From Paenibacillus periandrae (lineage in GTDB: Bacteria; Bacillota; Bacilli; Paenibacillales; NBRC-103111), in contig NZ_JAJNMU010000022.1 in assembly GCF_022458865.1 (NCBI RefSeq), positions 62,001 through 126,000 of the forward strand: a DNA stretch of 64,000 nucleotides, read 5' to 3'. This document shows positions 41,549 through 49,780 of this stretch, piece by piece. Each line of letters opens with the position of its first letter. Position 1 is the first letter of the stretch. The notes under the pieces are model-generated. The model did no database searches. It had not been told where the DNA came from and was given only the letters and a program-made list of their open reading frames with translations. A program made the position numbers and the translations under genes.

Positions 41549-43459
41549 ATGAAGACGGTCATTTATGCATTAATAAACGATAAAGCCTATTCGTGGCATT
41601 TAACTTTGGATGTAAGGGCCGATATGGCCTATTGGTTCGGCGAGCATCCGAATTCTCTGAAGATTTGGGTGCTTGAACCTGCTGTTTCATTTGGACAAGC
41701 TCTTGCGTTGACTGTCAAGCTGAATGAAATGCAAAAAAAGACCAAGCAAGCCAAGAGTTGCTCTCCGGATGTTCTGCTGAGGGAGATTCAACAACAGGCA
41801 GAACGCCTGGATATACCGCTAGCGAGACGAGTTGACAGCCATCAGGGGCTTCTGCTTGAGTGTGACGCCCTCCAATGGGAAGGATACAGGCAGACGGCGG
41901 AAGGAAGTGCGACCGTCCGACAGGACGAGCTTGCGAAGCTGATTAGCATCTTGCAAGGTCGCAGCTTACTTATAGAGGAAATGAATCAATTGATGGAACA
42001 CCATGGGCTGCTGGGGGCTATGAAGGAACCTTTACTCTATATGCAAATGGGTTATTTGCACGGTAAACTGCAGTTGAGTCAAGGCATCAGCTTGCATTAT
42101 AAACGAACCTTTCCATCTCTGAACCACAAGCCGGTCTATGAATGCCGACGCTGTGGAGCGGATGCCATGCATATGGTGATGACGGATTGTTTGTTTTGCG
42201 GGACCTCTTGTCCCTATTGTGAGCAGTGTTTGACGATGGGCCGCTCACGCTTTTGTTCTATTCTGGTCAGTGTACCTGCTAACCAGCATATGGATCAGGA
42301 GAAAAGTCCGAAGGCAGAAAAAGAACATGATCTCCAACGATACATAGAGCCTTGGGGATTGAGTAATGTGCAGGCAGAAGCCTCTTATTTAGCATTAACT
42401 TTTTTGAAAGGAAATGAATGGGAGTCTGGTTCCAAACCTAAATACCATAATAAACCGCAGCAGTTTTTGATATGGGCTGTTACTGGCGCTGGTAAAACCG
42501 AAATGATTTTCCCTATGATTCAATATATGCTGAACCGAGGCAAATGCGTTGTCATTGCTACTCCCAGACGTGACGTGGTGCTGGAGCTCAGGCCAAGGCT
42601 GGAAAAGGCTTTTGCTCCGCTGCCGGTAGTCACGTTGTATGGGGGAAGCGAGCAGCGCTGGGATACCGGAACCCTGACGATAGCCACCACACACCAACTG
42701 CTGAGATTCGAGCGTGCGTTTGATCTGGTTATTATCGATGAGATCGATGCGTTTCCTTACCACAATAGTCCCATGCTTGAATATGCGGCCCGTAAGGTCT
42801 GCACGACTGGTGGTGTAACCCTGCTGCTGTCAGCAACACCTCCCAGACAGCTTCAGAGAGCCGCTGAGCGCGGTAGGCTCCCTCATGTGAAGGTGGCAGC
42901 AAGATATCATCGTCATCCGCTGCCAGTACCTGTCCTGCTGCCTACACCTTCCTTGTCACAGCAGCAAAAACGTGCCGCTATTCCGCGCAGCCTTCATGAT
43001 AAACTCAACATTTCGTTAAACAGAGGCGCACAAATTTTTATTTTTGTACCCAAAATCCAGCTTATAGAGCCGTTCGTGCTGCTCCTGAGACGCATATTCC
43101 CTGGAATCGTCATACAAGGCACCTCCTCCAAGGACGAGCTGCGCGCGCAAAAGGTCACCGATTTTCGCAATACGAGCATCCGTATGCTGGTGACAACGAC
43201 GATTCTGGAGCGTGGGGTAACGATAGCCAAATCGGATGTATATATTATGGATGCTGACGCCCAGCTATTTGATTCGGCGTCACTTGTGCAAATGGCTGGT
43301 CGCGCGGGTCGTTCTGCGGATGATCCGGCAGGTCTGGTATTTTTTGCAGCCAAGGAACGAACACGTGAACAAGTGGAAGCCGTTCGACAAATCAAGGCGA
43401 TGAATGCCTTAGCCAGAAAGAAGGGATATTTACGTTCAAAGAAAGAACAGAGCCCATGA
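41549..43459 (+). CDS. comFA: ComFA, DEAD-box-type competence helicase
   Basis: ComFA is a membrane-associated ATPase that helps pull single-stranded DNA into the cell during transformation. In the 636-residue protein a treble-clef zinc cluster lies at about 196-236 (YECRRCGADA, CLFCGTSCPYCEQCLTMG), Walker A at about 312 (TGAGKTEM), DEID box at about 397, SATPP motif and helicase motif VI MAGRAGRSADDPAG. The first 190 residues are additional to the usual family length of about 430-470 and are not recognised. It overlaps comFC by 4 bp. Confidence 0.9.
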   Translation: MKTVIYALINDKAYSWHLTLDVRADMAYWFGEHPNSLKIWVLEPAVSFGQALALTVKLNEMQKKTKQAKSCSPDVLLREIQQQAERLDIPLARRVDSHQGLLLECDALQWEGYRQTAEGSATVRQDELAKLISILQGRSLLIEEMNQLMEHHGLLGAMKEPLLYMQMGYLHGKLQLSQGISLHYKRTFPSLNHKPVYECRRCGADAMHMVMTDCLFCGTSCPYCEQCLTMGRSRFCSILVSVPANQHMDQEKSPKAEKEHDLQRYIEPWGLSNVQAEASYLALTFLKGNEWESGSKPKYHNKPQQFLIWAVTGAGKTEMIFPMIQYMLNRGKCVVIATPRRDVVLELRPRLEKAFAPLPVVTLYGGSEQRWDTGTLTIATTHQLLRFERAFDLVIIDEIDAFPYHNSPMLEYAARKVCTTGGVTLLLSATPPRQLQRAAERGRLPHVKVAARYHRHPLPVPVLLPTPSLSQQQKRAAIPRSLHDKLNISLNRGAQIFIFVPKIQLIEPFVLLLRRIFPGIVIQGTSSKDELRAQKVTDFRNTSIRMLVTTTILERGVTIAKSDVYIMDADAQLFDSASLVQMAGRAGRSADDPAGLVFFAAKERTREQVEAVRQIKAMNALARKKGYLRSKKEQSP

Positions 43460-44277
43460 ATACACCGGGTAACCCGCGTAAGCAAGGTCCGGTTCCAGTT
43501 AAGAGTACGGGTGCACGTATAAGTCAGTGGCTATCAGATCGTCTGAAGCAAGCAGAGCACCTGTTGTCGCCAAGCCGTTATTCCTGCATTGCATGCAGTG
43601 GTTCCTATACCAAACGCGGGGAGCTGCCCTTATGTCATACTTGCAGCGCCTCCATTCCATGGATCTTGCATGTTGAATGCGAATGCTGCGGTCGCCCCGA
43701 AATCTGTGGGGACTGCAGTCGGCGCCAAGAGACCTTTTTTGTACAAAATCGCAGTGCTGTCAGCTACAGCCCGCTCATGAAGGAGTGGCTTGGGATTTTT
43801 AAATACCGAGGTCATGAAAAGCTGCGAGCCTTGCTCGGCAAAATGCTGCTACACGCCTATCATATGCACCATAGGCAGGCTGAATCTCAAAGCACTGCAG
43901 GCTCTTATGTTGAGCTGCTAACCTACGTGCCTTTAAGTGAAAGACGATTAGCCGAGCGTGGCTTTAATCAAGCAGAGCAGCTAACCGAGGAACTTGGCCG
44001 GCTAACCGGTATTCCGGTAATTGGTCTGCTCGAACGGGTGCGCCATACGGATAAACAAAGCTTCAAGACACGCGGAGATCGATTGGCTGATTTACAAGGG
44101 GTATTTGCGCTTAATCCTGCTGTCCGCAGCAGCTTGCAAATGATGACGTCACGTAAGGCCGTAAGACTGTATGTGATTGATGATGTATATACCACTGGCA
44201 GTACATTGAATGAATGTGCAAAAGTGATCACAATGGAGCTGGATATAGCCGTATACGGGATTAGCTGGGCAAGATAA
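43456..44277 (+). CDS. comFC: ComFC, amidophosphoribosyltransferase-like competence protein
   Basis: ComFC works with ComFA in transformation; related proteins are also called GntX. The N-terminal zinc-ribbon has CIACSGSYTKRGELPLCHTC and CECCGRPEICGDC (about 38-95), and the C-terminal PRTase domain has the PRPP loop VIDDVYTTGSTLNEC (about 237-251). At 273 residues it is slightly long because of an extended N-terminus. ATG 43456 overlaps the comFA stop. Confidence 0.92.
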   Translation: MNTPGNPRKQGPVPVKSTGARISQWLSDRLKQAEHLLSPSRYSCIACSGSYTKRGELPLCHTCSASIPWILHVECECCGRPEICGDCSRRQETFFVQNRSAVSYSPLMKEWLGIFKYRGHEKLRALLGKMLLHAYHMHHRQAESQSTAGSYVELLTYVPLSERRLAERGFNQAEQLTEELGRLTGIPVIGLLERVRHTDKQSFKTRGDRLADLQGVFALNPAVRSSLQMMTSRKAVRLYVIDDVYTTGSTLNECAKVITMELDIAVYGISWAR

Positions 44278-44320
44278 ATATTTATTTCCATAAACGTTCC
44301 AAATTATAGTGTACAAGCGT

Positions 44321-44350
44321 TTGACTTGTAAGCTACACTAGATGTAACAT
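44321..44350 (+). promoter_or_regulatory. Possible sigma-A promoter and inverted repeat upstream of yvyF
   Basis: TTGACT (44321-44326), 18-bp spacer, TAACAT (44345-44350). TACAAG (44312-44317) and CTTGTA (44325-44330) form an inverted repeat across the -35 box, which could be an operator. Confidence 0.45.
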
Positions 44351-44387
44351 GATGCTATTTTTTGATGTTTCGGAAGGGGATAAAATA

Positions 44388-44810
44388 ATGACTTTAAATG
44401 TGGCTAATTGTCAACGTTGTGGGAAAGTCTATTTAAAGAATATGTATGGCATGTGTGGAAATTGTATTAAGGAAATCGATCTGCAGTATGAGAAATGCTT
44501 GAAGTATTTAAGAGAGCACCGTTCCTGCTCTATCACTGATTTAAGCGAAGCGACCGGGGTATCTCATCAGCTCATCACCAAATTTATTCGTGAAGGGCGC
44601 ATCTCGATTAAAGGCAACCCGAATATGAGCTATGATTGTGAAGTATGCGGTACTGCAATTCGTGAACATACGATGTGCGATTCATGTCGCTCCAAGCTGG
44701 CCAAGGACACCAACAATATGCTTGAGGACGAACATCGTAAAAAGCTGAGGGAAACCCAAGAGAACCACAACACATTTAAAATTCAGGATCGTTTAAAGGA
44801 TCGTTATTAA
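44388..44810 (+). CDS. yvyF: Flagellar operon protein YvyF (TIGR03826 family)
   Basis: A 140-residue protein with two zinc-binding pairs: CQRCGKVYLKNMYGMCGNC at the N-terminus and CEVCGTAIREHTMCDSC at about 82-98, with a winged-helix-like SITDLSEATGVSHQLITKFI between them. This is the conserved YvyF protein located between comFC and flgM in Bacilli; it is probably regulatory, but its role is unproven. ATG 44388 follows GAAGGGGA; an upstream ATG at 44349 is less likely. An inverted repeat follows directly. Confidence 0.9.
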   Translation: MTLNVANCQRCGKVYLKNMYGMCGNCIKEIDLQYEKCLKYLREHRSCSITDLSEATGVSHQLITKFIREGRISIKGNPNMSYDCEVCGTAIREHTMCDSCRSKLAKDTNNMLEDEHRKKLRETQENHNTFKIQDRLKDRY

Positions 44811-44835
44811 AACAATTCATTCTCAAAACTTAATA

Positions 44836-44863
44836 TAAACTTTTGCTGTAACTTCACCGATAA
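44836..44863 (+). promoter_or_regulatory. Sigma-D promoter of flgM
   Basis: TAAA (44836-44839), 16-bp spacer, ACCGATAA (44856-44863), close to the sigma-D consensus TAAA/GCCGATAT. The -10 box lies inside the left arm of the inverted repeat 44849-44891, so transcripts beginning near 44870 would miss that arm. Confidence 0.65.
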
Positions 44864-44891
44864 AAAGTATAACGCTTTATCGGTGAAGTTA
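44849..44891 (+). terminator. Perfect 16-bp inverted repeat between yvyF and flgM
   Basis: TAACTTCACCGATAAA (44849-44864) and TTTATCGGTGAAGTTA (44876-44891) are exact reverse complements around an 11-base loop, followed by TTTTAATTG. It likely ends or limits transcripts from comF/yvyF, while the sigma-D promoter nested in it starts a new one. Confidence 0.7.
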
Positions 44892-44915
44892 TTTTAATTG
44901 AAAGAAGGTGTTTTC

Positions 44916-45188
44916 ATGAAGATAAATGGAACTAATCGGATCGGTGCCGTTAATCAATATCAAAAGAACCATGATGCTCTGTCTGTCTCCGCAACTGGTA
45001 AATCCGGTAAGAAGAAAGATCAAGTGGAGATATCGAGTGAGGCCAAGGAGCTGTTAGGTTCATTGAATCCTTCAAAGGTGGAACACTCAAAAGAAAAAAT
45101 TGAATCATTAAAAAATTCAGTTGCAGCTGGAACTTACAAATTGGATGCCAGGACACTTGCAGAAAAGCTTTTTCCGTTTATAAATTAA
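44916..45188 (+). CDS. flgM: Anti-sigma-D factor FlgM
   Basis: FlgM holds sigma-D inactive until the hook is complete. The 90-residue protein starts MKINGTNRIGAVNQYQK and has the C-terminal sigma-binding helices VEISSEAKELLGSL and KLDARTLAEKLFPFI. ATG 44916 after GAAAGAAGGTG is preferred to an upstream in-frame start at 44898. It heads the flgM-flgN-flgK-flgL operon under a sigma-D promoter, which makes the expected feedback loop. Confidence 0.93.
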   Translation: MKINGTNRIGAVNQYQKNHDALSVSATGKSGKKKDQVEISSEAKELLGSLNPSKVEHSKEKIESLKNSVAAGTYKLDARTLAEKLFPFIN

Positions 45189-45221
45189 TACTGAATCTAA
45201 ACAACTAGGTGGATGAGTAGT

Positions 45222-45725
45222 ATGGCATTTCAGGCTTTGATTCAAACAATGACGGCATTCAATGATGTACATGATGCCTTGTGCGAGTTGGCTGAAGAGA
45301 AGAAGCAGGTGCTCATCCACAACAATGTGGAGAGGCTGACGCAAATCGTTAACAAGGAAAACAAACTGATCAAGCAGCTGGGAGAGTTGGATCAGCAGCG
45401 CTTGGAAGTGATCGGAAAATTTTTAATGGAAAAGGGCTACAAGCCTAATCCCAAAGTGACCGTGAGCGATTTAACGAAAATCATTTTTAATATGGAAGAA
45501 AAGAAAACCTTGCTGGCGCTGCAGAAGCAGCTTCTAGGTACGATACGAAAGCTTAGGGAAATGAATCAATTGAATCAACAGCTAATCGAGCATTCGTTAT
45601 CTTTCATCGATTATTCTTTGGATTTAATCGTGGGACCGCCCGATGATGAAGCCTTTTATCATAAGCCTCAGCACAATGCTCGTGGCAACAACAAGCGACT
45701 TGGCATTTTTGATACCAGAGCATAA
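45222..45725 (+). CDS. flgN: Flagellar export chaperone FlgN
   Basis: FlgN binds FlgK and FlgL before export. The 167-residue protein is almost entirely helical, with long heptad-like stretches (about 8-60 and 80-135) and a conserved LIQTMTAFNDVHDALCELAE start. The C-terminal tail is polar. The assignment rests on length, helical make-up and position between flgM and flgK. ATG 45222 lies 9 bases after AGGTGG; ATG 45213 would abut it. Confidence 0.88.
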   Translation: MAFQALIQTMTAFNDVHDALCELAEEKKQVLIHNNVERLTQIVNKENKLIKQLGELDQQRLEVIGKFLMEKGYKPNPKVTVSDLTKIIFNMEEKKTLLALQKQLLGTIRKLREMNQLNQQLIEHSLSFIDYSLDLIVGPPDDEAFYHKPQHNARGNNKRLGIFDTRA

Positions 45726-45782
45726 CAGGCACAAGCCTCACATTATACACGAGCACGATCAATTGGAAGGAGACCTCGCGCT

Positions 45783-47369
45783 ATGCGTTCAACATTTGGT
45801 GGAATAGAAATATCGAAGCGTGCCTTATTTACACAACAAGAGGCGTTGAATACAACCGGTCATAACGTAGCCAATGCCAACACACGCGGATATACTCGTC
45901 AAGTAGTCAATATGGTTGCAGCAAAGCCAATGGAAGCCATTGGACTTCAGAGAAGCACAGTGCCTGGACAGATGGGACAAGGGGTTGAGTTTTCCTCGAT
46001 TACACGAATTAGGGAAAAGCACCTTGATTCCCAGTTCTATAATGAAAATAAATCATCCGGCGAGTGGACCGTACGTCAAGATACGCTTGATAAGATCCAG
46101 GGCATAATTAATGAACCATCGGATACAGGAGTTCGACAAGTAATTCAAAATTTTTGGAATGCATGGCAGGAGCTAAGTAAAGCTCCAGATAATTTGACGG
46201 GGCGTGCCGTTGTTAAGGAGAGTGCCTTGGCGATGGCAGATGCATTCAATTTTGCATCGAAGCAATTGAGCAATCTTTCTCAAGATTTGACTGATAATAT
46301 TAATGTAAAAACGACCTATATTAATTCAACAACTGATCAAATTGCTAAGCTTAATAATGAAATCTACCGCATTGAGGGTTTGGGGAATAATGCGAACGAT
46401 CTTCGAGATCAACGTGATGTATTGCTGGATGATTTATCGAAAACCATTAATATAACCGTTAAAGAGGATGATAGCGGCTATACGGTATCCATGGGCGCTC
46501 AGGTCCTGGTAGATGGTTTTAACGTGGCTTCTACGGTTACTGCTGGTTCGCTTCAGGGAAGCTATGGTGGCGATTTAAGCAGTGGAGAAGTGTATGGCAT
46601 GATCCAATCAAGAGATGTATTGGTAACTTCATATCAGAACGAAATCGACACCATGGTTAAAACGATGGTCGAGGGCGATGTAACAGTTACCTTGCCAGCA
46701 GGGTCCGTTGTTCCGGAAGGTACCGTTGTAGGCACGAAAACTTATTCAGGATCAGTAGCAGATAGAACACTTAAGGAATCGGATAATAGAAATATTACCG
46801 TTAAGGGCTTTAATGGACTGCACAAGCTTGGTTATGTACTCAATAATGGTACGTTTGCTACGGGTGAGGATTTCTTTAAAAGTAGTGATGGTGGTGCTAT
46901 CACTGCAGCTAACATTATCGTGAACCCTACTATTGAACACAACGTTTCCAATATTGCTGCAGCACTCAGAACCTATGTAGATCCGGTAGATAATGTGGAG
47001 AAAGTGGTTCGAGGTAATAACGATATGTCGCTACTCATAGCAGGACTTCGTCAGCAATCCTTCAACTTCGATCCGACGGGCACGGGGACTGTCGTTTTGA
47101 AGGACGGTACGTTGGATGAATTTTTCCGAGCTGTGGTTGGGCAATTGGGTGTGCAGGGGCAAGAGGCTGATCGGCAGGCCGCGAATCAAAAGGTTCTGGT
47201 TGAGCAGGTGGATGCCAGAAGACAATCGGTAAGCGGAGTTTCCATGGATGAAGAAATGGCGAACATGATTAAATTCCAGCATGCTTATAATGCAGCGGCC
47301 AGAGCGATGACCGTCTACGATGAAGCACTCGATAAAGTAATTAACAGCATGGGTGTCGTAGGCAGATAA
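45783..47369 (+). CDS. flgK: Flagellar hook-associated protein 1 FlgK
   Basis: FlgK joins hook to filament. The 528-residue protein has the axial N-terminus FGGIEISKRALFTQQEALNT and GHNVANANTRGYTRQ, and the C-terminal NMIKFQHAYNAAARAMTVYD helix with LDKVINSMG. The centre is the variable HAP1 region. ATG 45783 follows GGAAGGAGACC. It sits between its chaperone gene and flgL. Confidence 0.95.
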   Translation: MRSTFGGIEISKRALFTQQEALNTTGHNVANANTRGYTRQVVNMVAAKPMEAIGLQRSTVPGQMGQGVEFSSITRIREKHLDSQFYNENKSSGEWTVRQDTLDKIQGIINEPSDTGVRQVIQNFWNAWQELSKAPDNLTGRAVVKESALAMADAFNFASKQLSNLSQDLTDNINVKTTYINSTTDQIAKLNNEIYRIEGLGNNANDLRDQRDVLLDDLSKTINITVKEDDSGYTVSMGAQVLVDGFNVASTVTAGSLQGSYGGDLSSGEVYGMIQSRDVLVTSYQNEIDTMVKTMVEGDVTVTLPAGSVVPEGTVVGTKTYSGSVADRTLKESDNRNITVKGFNGLHKLGYVLNNGTFATGEDFFKSSDGGAITAANIIVNPTIEHNVSNIAAALRTYVDPVDNVEKVVRGNNDMSLLIAGLRQQSFNFDPTGTGTVVLKDGTLDEFFRAVVGQLGVQGQEADRQAANQKVLVEQVDARRQSVSGVSMDEEMANMIKFQHAYNAAARAMTVYDEALDKVINSMGVVGR

Positions 47370-47405
47370 TATTCGTTAGTTTCTTGAAAGAAAGGAGATG
47401 TCCAG

Positions 47406-48299
47406 ATGCAAAGAGTTACCCAAGGGATGATGAGTACTCAATTCCTGCGTAATTTAAATAATAATCTCAAAGGTATGGACAATTTGCAAAATCAGCTGTC
47501 AACAGGACGACGGTTGAATAAGCCATCCGATGATCCAGTAGGTATCAGCTTTTCAATGCGTTATCGCAGCGAATTATCGGCCAATGAGCAGTTCCAAGCC
47601 AATACAAATTCTGCTACCTCATGGATGTCGTTTACAGACACTGTAATGGGTCAGGCAGGAGAAGTAGTTCAGAAGCTTCGAGAAATGGCAGTGAAGGCCT
47701 CGAATGGAACAAATCCACAAGCTGCTCTAGATACGATGAAAGCAGAGTCCTCTCAGCTTTACGAACAAATGGTCGACATTGGGAATAGTCAATTCAATGG
47801 TAAGTATGTTTTTAACGGTGAGTTGACCAACTTAAAGCCTTATACACTAGAAAATGCAGTAACCGAAGAATCCGATACTGGGATGATAGATTTCGAGATT
47901 GGTGCTGGGGTTAAAATAGCTGTGAATGTTCCCGGTAATCGTGTGTTTGGCGAACAAACAGATACGGATAATATGTTTAAAATTACACAGGATTTTATAA
48001 AAGCACTCGGTGATGGTGACTTCACGGCAATCAATAAGGCCATCGGGGACTTTGATTCACGAATGAACAAATTTCTGGATGTACGTGCCGATATTGGAGC
48101 TAAAATGAATCGAATTGAGCTTACCGATGAGAGATTGAAGGATATTAGCTTAAATGTAGAGAGTCTGCAATCCAAGACGGAGGACGCCGATATGGCTGGC
48201 GTTATTACGAATCTGAAGGTTGCAGAAAATATTTATCAGGCGTCCTTATCAACTGGAGCCAAGATTATTCAACCGAGCTTAGTCGATTTCTTGAGGTAA
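47406..48299 (+). CDS. flgL: Flagellar hook-associated protein 3 FlgL
   Basis: FlgL is the second hook-filament junction protein and resembles flagellin. Of 297 residues, the N-terminal QRVTQGMMSTQFLRNLNNNL and LSTGRRLNKPSDDPVG, and the C-terminal helix AGVITNLKVAENIYQASLST, are typical. ATG 47406 follows AAAGGAGATG. Confidence 0.95.
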   Translation: MQRVTQGMMSTQFLRNLNNNLKGMDNLQNQLSTGRRLNKPSDDPVGISFSMRYRSELSANEQFQANTNSATSWMSFTDTVMGQAGEVVQKLREMAVKASNGTNPQAALDTMKAESSQLYEQMVDIGNSQFNGKYVFNGELTNLKPYTLENAVTEESDTGMIDFEIGAGVKIAVNVPGNRVFGEQTDTDNMFKITQDFIKALGDGDFTAINKAIGDFDSRMNKFLDVRADIGAKMNRIELTDERLKDISLNVESLQSKTEDADMAGVITNLKVAENIYQASLSTGAKIIQPSLVDFLR

Positions 48300-48320
48300 T
48301 TATTAAGGGGGCCGATTGAA

Positions 48321-48890
48321 ATGTTTCCTATTCCTCAGCTTCAATTTCGCTCAGAGAATGCAAGCTATCGGATTGATTCCGATGCTGCAGAACAACAAAT
48401 CAGGCAGCCGCGTCCAACGCAGGAGATTGAGCAAGTGCCTGCGCAAATGGATATCAAGCAACCTAAAGGGACTATGGATATCGATCAAAGCAAAGCATGG
48501 GACGCTTTGGGCAAGGCTAACAATATGGAAGTGATGCTTCGCATTTATTCCGGAGCGCGTGACGTTTGGCTGCAGGGCATAGCCAAAAGGGTAGAGGATG
48601 GCAACCGGATGTGGGCGATCCATGAGGGTGGGAATCCTATCGCCGATATGGGCCAGGATTTCCGGGTCAGTTTTCCAGAGATGAATTTTGCCGGGGAACC
48701 CTCTTACGATAATGTCGACATTCATTATGAAGCGGGTAAACCGGATATTCAGGTCCAAGAGGGTGGAGCGAAGATCACAGCGAGAGTCAATCCACCGGAG
48801 ATCAGTGCTCAACGAGGTAAATTTGACTTTCAGATGTTGAGCTATGCCAAAATTGAGTTTACTCCACCGCAAATTGATACTAAACTATAG
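48321..48890 (+). CDS. yviE: DUF6470 family flagellar-operon protein (YviE)
   Basis: A 189-residue hydrophilic protein that starts MFPIPQLQFRSENASYRID and is rich in Pro, Gln and acidic residues, with a beta-rich C-terminal half. It corresponds to YviE, located between flgL and fliW in Bacilli; function unknown. ATG 48321 follows TTAAGGGGGCC. A terminator overlaps its stop codon. Confidence 0.88.
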   Translation: MFPIPQLQFRSENASYRIDSDAAEQQIRQPRPTQEIEQVPAQMDIKQPKGTMDIDQSKAWDALGKANNMEVMLRIYSGARDVWLQGIAKRVEDGNRMWAIHEGGNPIADMGQDFRVSFPEMNFAGEPSYDNVDIHYEAGKPDIQVQEGGAKITARVNPPEISAQRGKFDFQMLSYAKIEFTPPQIDTKL

Positions 48891-48918
48891 ACTAACAAGT
48901 CTATAGTTTTTTATTTTT
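48884..48918 (+). terminator. Terminator overlapping the yviE stop
   Basis: ACTATAGACT (48884-48893) and AGTCTATAGT (48898-48907) form a perfect 10-bp stem with an AACA loop and a run of T. The yviE stop (48888-48890) is in the left arm. It would reduce read-through into fliW-csrA. Confidence 0.8.
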
Positions 48919-48937
48919 TGGGAGGGACTACACTATT

Positions 48938-49393
48938 ATGGAAATAAGCACGTTTCGTTTTGGCAAGATCGAGATTCAGAATACAGAGATCATTACTTTT
49001 CCTCAGGGAATACCTGGGTTCGAGCAATTGCACCAGTTTGTTATTATTAAGCCGAACATGGAACTTCCCTTTTCTTTCCTCCAATCCGTTGAGGATGGGG
49101 ATGTTGCATTCATAGTTGTAAGTCCATTTGCCTTTTATCCAGAGTATGAATTTGAAATCTCTGAGGACGTAAAGCAGGAATTAACCATTGAGGAAGAAAC
49201 AGATGTACTGGTTTGGAATATCGTATCGATTCGTGAAAGCCTGGAAGATGCGACAATCAATCTGCTTGCGCCCATCATTCTAAATAATAAAGACCTTCTG
49301 GGTAAACAAATTATTCTGCAAGGAACGAAGTATACAGTTAAGCAAAAATTAATTCCCATCGAGCAATCCATTATGGAAGGGGGAGATGTGTAA
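48938..49393 (+). CDS. fliW: Flagellar assembly factor FliW
   Basis: FliW binds CsrA and releases flagellin mRNA from repression; free flagellin competes for FliW. The 151-residue protein has FRFGKIEIQNTEIITFPQGI and PGFEQLHQFVII at the N-terminus and FLQSVEDGDVAFIVVSPF. ATG 48938 follows GGGAGGGAC; its stop shares a base with the csrA start. No promoter is evident between the terminator at 48884-48918 and this start, so read-through may supply it. Confidence 0.95.
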   Translation: MEISTFRFGKIEIQNTEIITFPQGIPGFEQLHQFVIIKPNMELPFSFLQSVEDGDVAFIVVSPFAFYPEYEFEISEDVKQELTIEEETDVLVWNIVSIRESLEDATINLLAPIILNNKDLLGKQIILQGTKYTVKQKLIPIEQSIMEGGDV

Positions 49394-49626
49394 TGCTCGT
49401 CCTTGCCAGAAAAAAAGGTGAATCCATTATCATTGGTGATCAGATTGAAGTCATTGTGTTAGGTGTAGAAGGTGATGTGGTCAAGCTCGGTATTCAGGCC
49501 CCTAAGAATGTGCAAGTAAATCGTAAGGAAGTGTATGAGGCGATTAAACAGAATAACCGAGAGGCATCTTCTGGAATGGCTGATATGGAGCAGCTTAATA
49601 AGTTGTATGGGAAGCGGGAAAAATAA
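49393..49626 (+). CDS. csrA: Carbon storage regulator CsrA (translational repressor)
   Basis: CsrA is an RNA-binding dimer that blocks flagellin translation at GGA sites. In 77 residues: MLVLARKKGESIIIGDQIEV, VKLGIQAPKNVQVNRKEVYE, then a longer tail. Arg residues of the RNA-binding edge (LARKKGE, VNRKEV) are present. ATG 49393 overlaps the fliW stop, so the two are coupled. A GGA hairpin and a GGA-bearing ribosome binding site are present in the flagellin leader downstream. Confidence 0.96.
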   Translation: MLVLARKKGESIIIGDQIEVIVLGVEGDVVKLGIQAPKNVQVNRKEVYEAIKQNNREASSGMADMEQLNKLYGKREK

Positions 49627-49738
49627 AATCTGGAATATTTTAAAATCACTATTCATATTTGGAGTTGAAAGTTCGATATAGTCTATAGGCACTATTCGAC
49701 AGGAACGGCCGACCTGTTAGGGTAGTATGTCAGAATCC

Positions 49739-49772
49739 CCCACATGGAAGTGGGTAACCCATTCAAGGAGTG
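49739..49772 (+). promoter_or_regulatory. Likely CsrA-binding sites in the first flagellin leader
   Basis: CCCAC (49739-49743), loop ATGGAA, GTGGG (49750-49754) presents GGA in a hairpin loop. The ribosome binding site AAGGAGTG (49765-49772) gives a second GGA. This matches the two-site layout known for CsrA on Bacillus subtilis hag. A third GGA is in the hairpin ACAGG/CCTGT at 49699-49717. Confidence 0.6.
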
Positions 49773-49780
49773 AAAAGACA

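Noticed and set aside
49641..49679. Sigma-D promoter for the first flagellin using TTCGATAT (49672-49679)
   Set aside because: The -10 is two bases off and the only TAAA (49641-49644) is 27 bases away, too far; I could not define a proper promoter.
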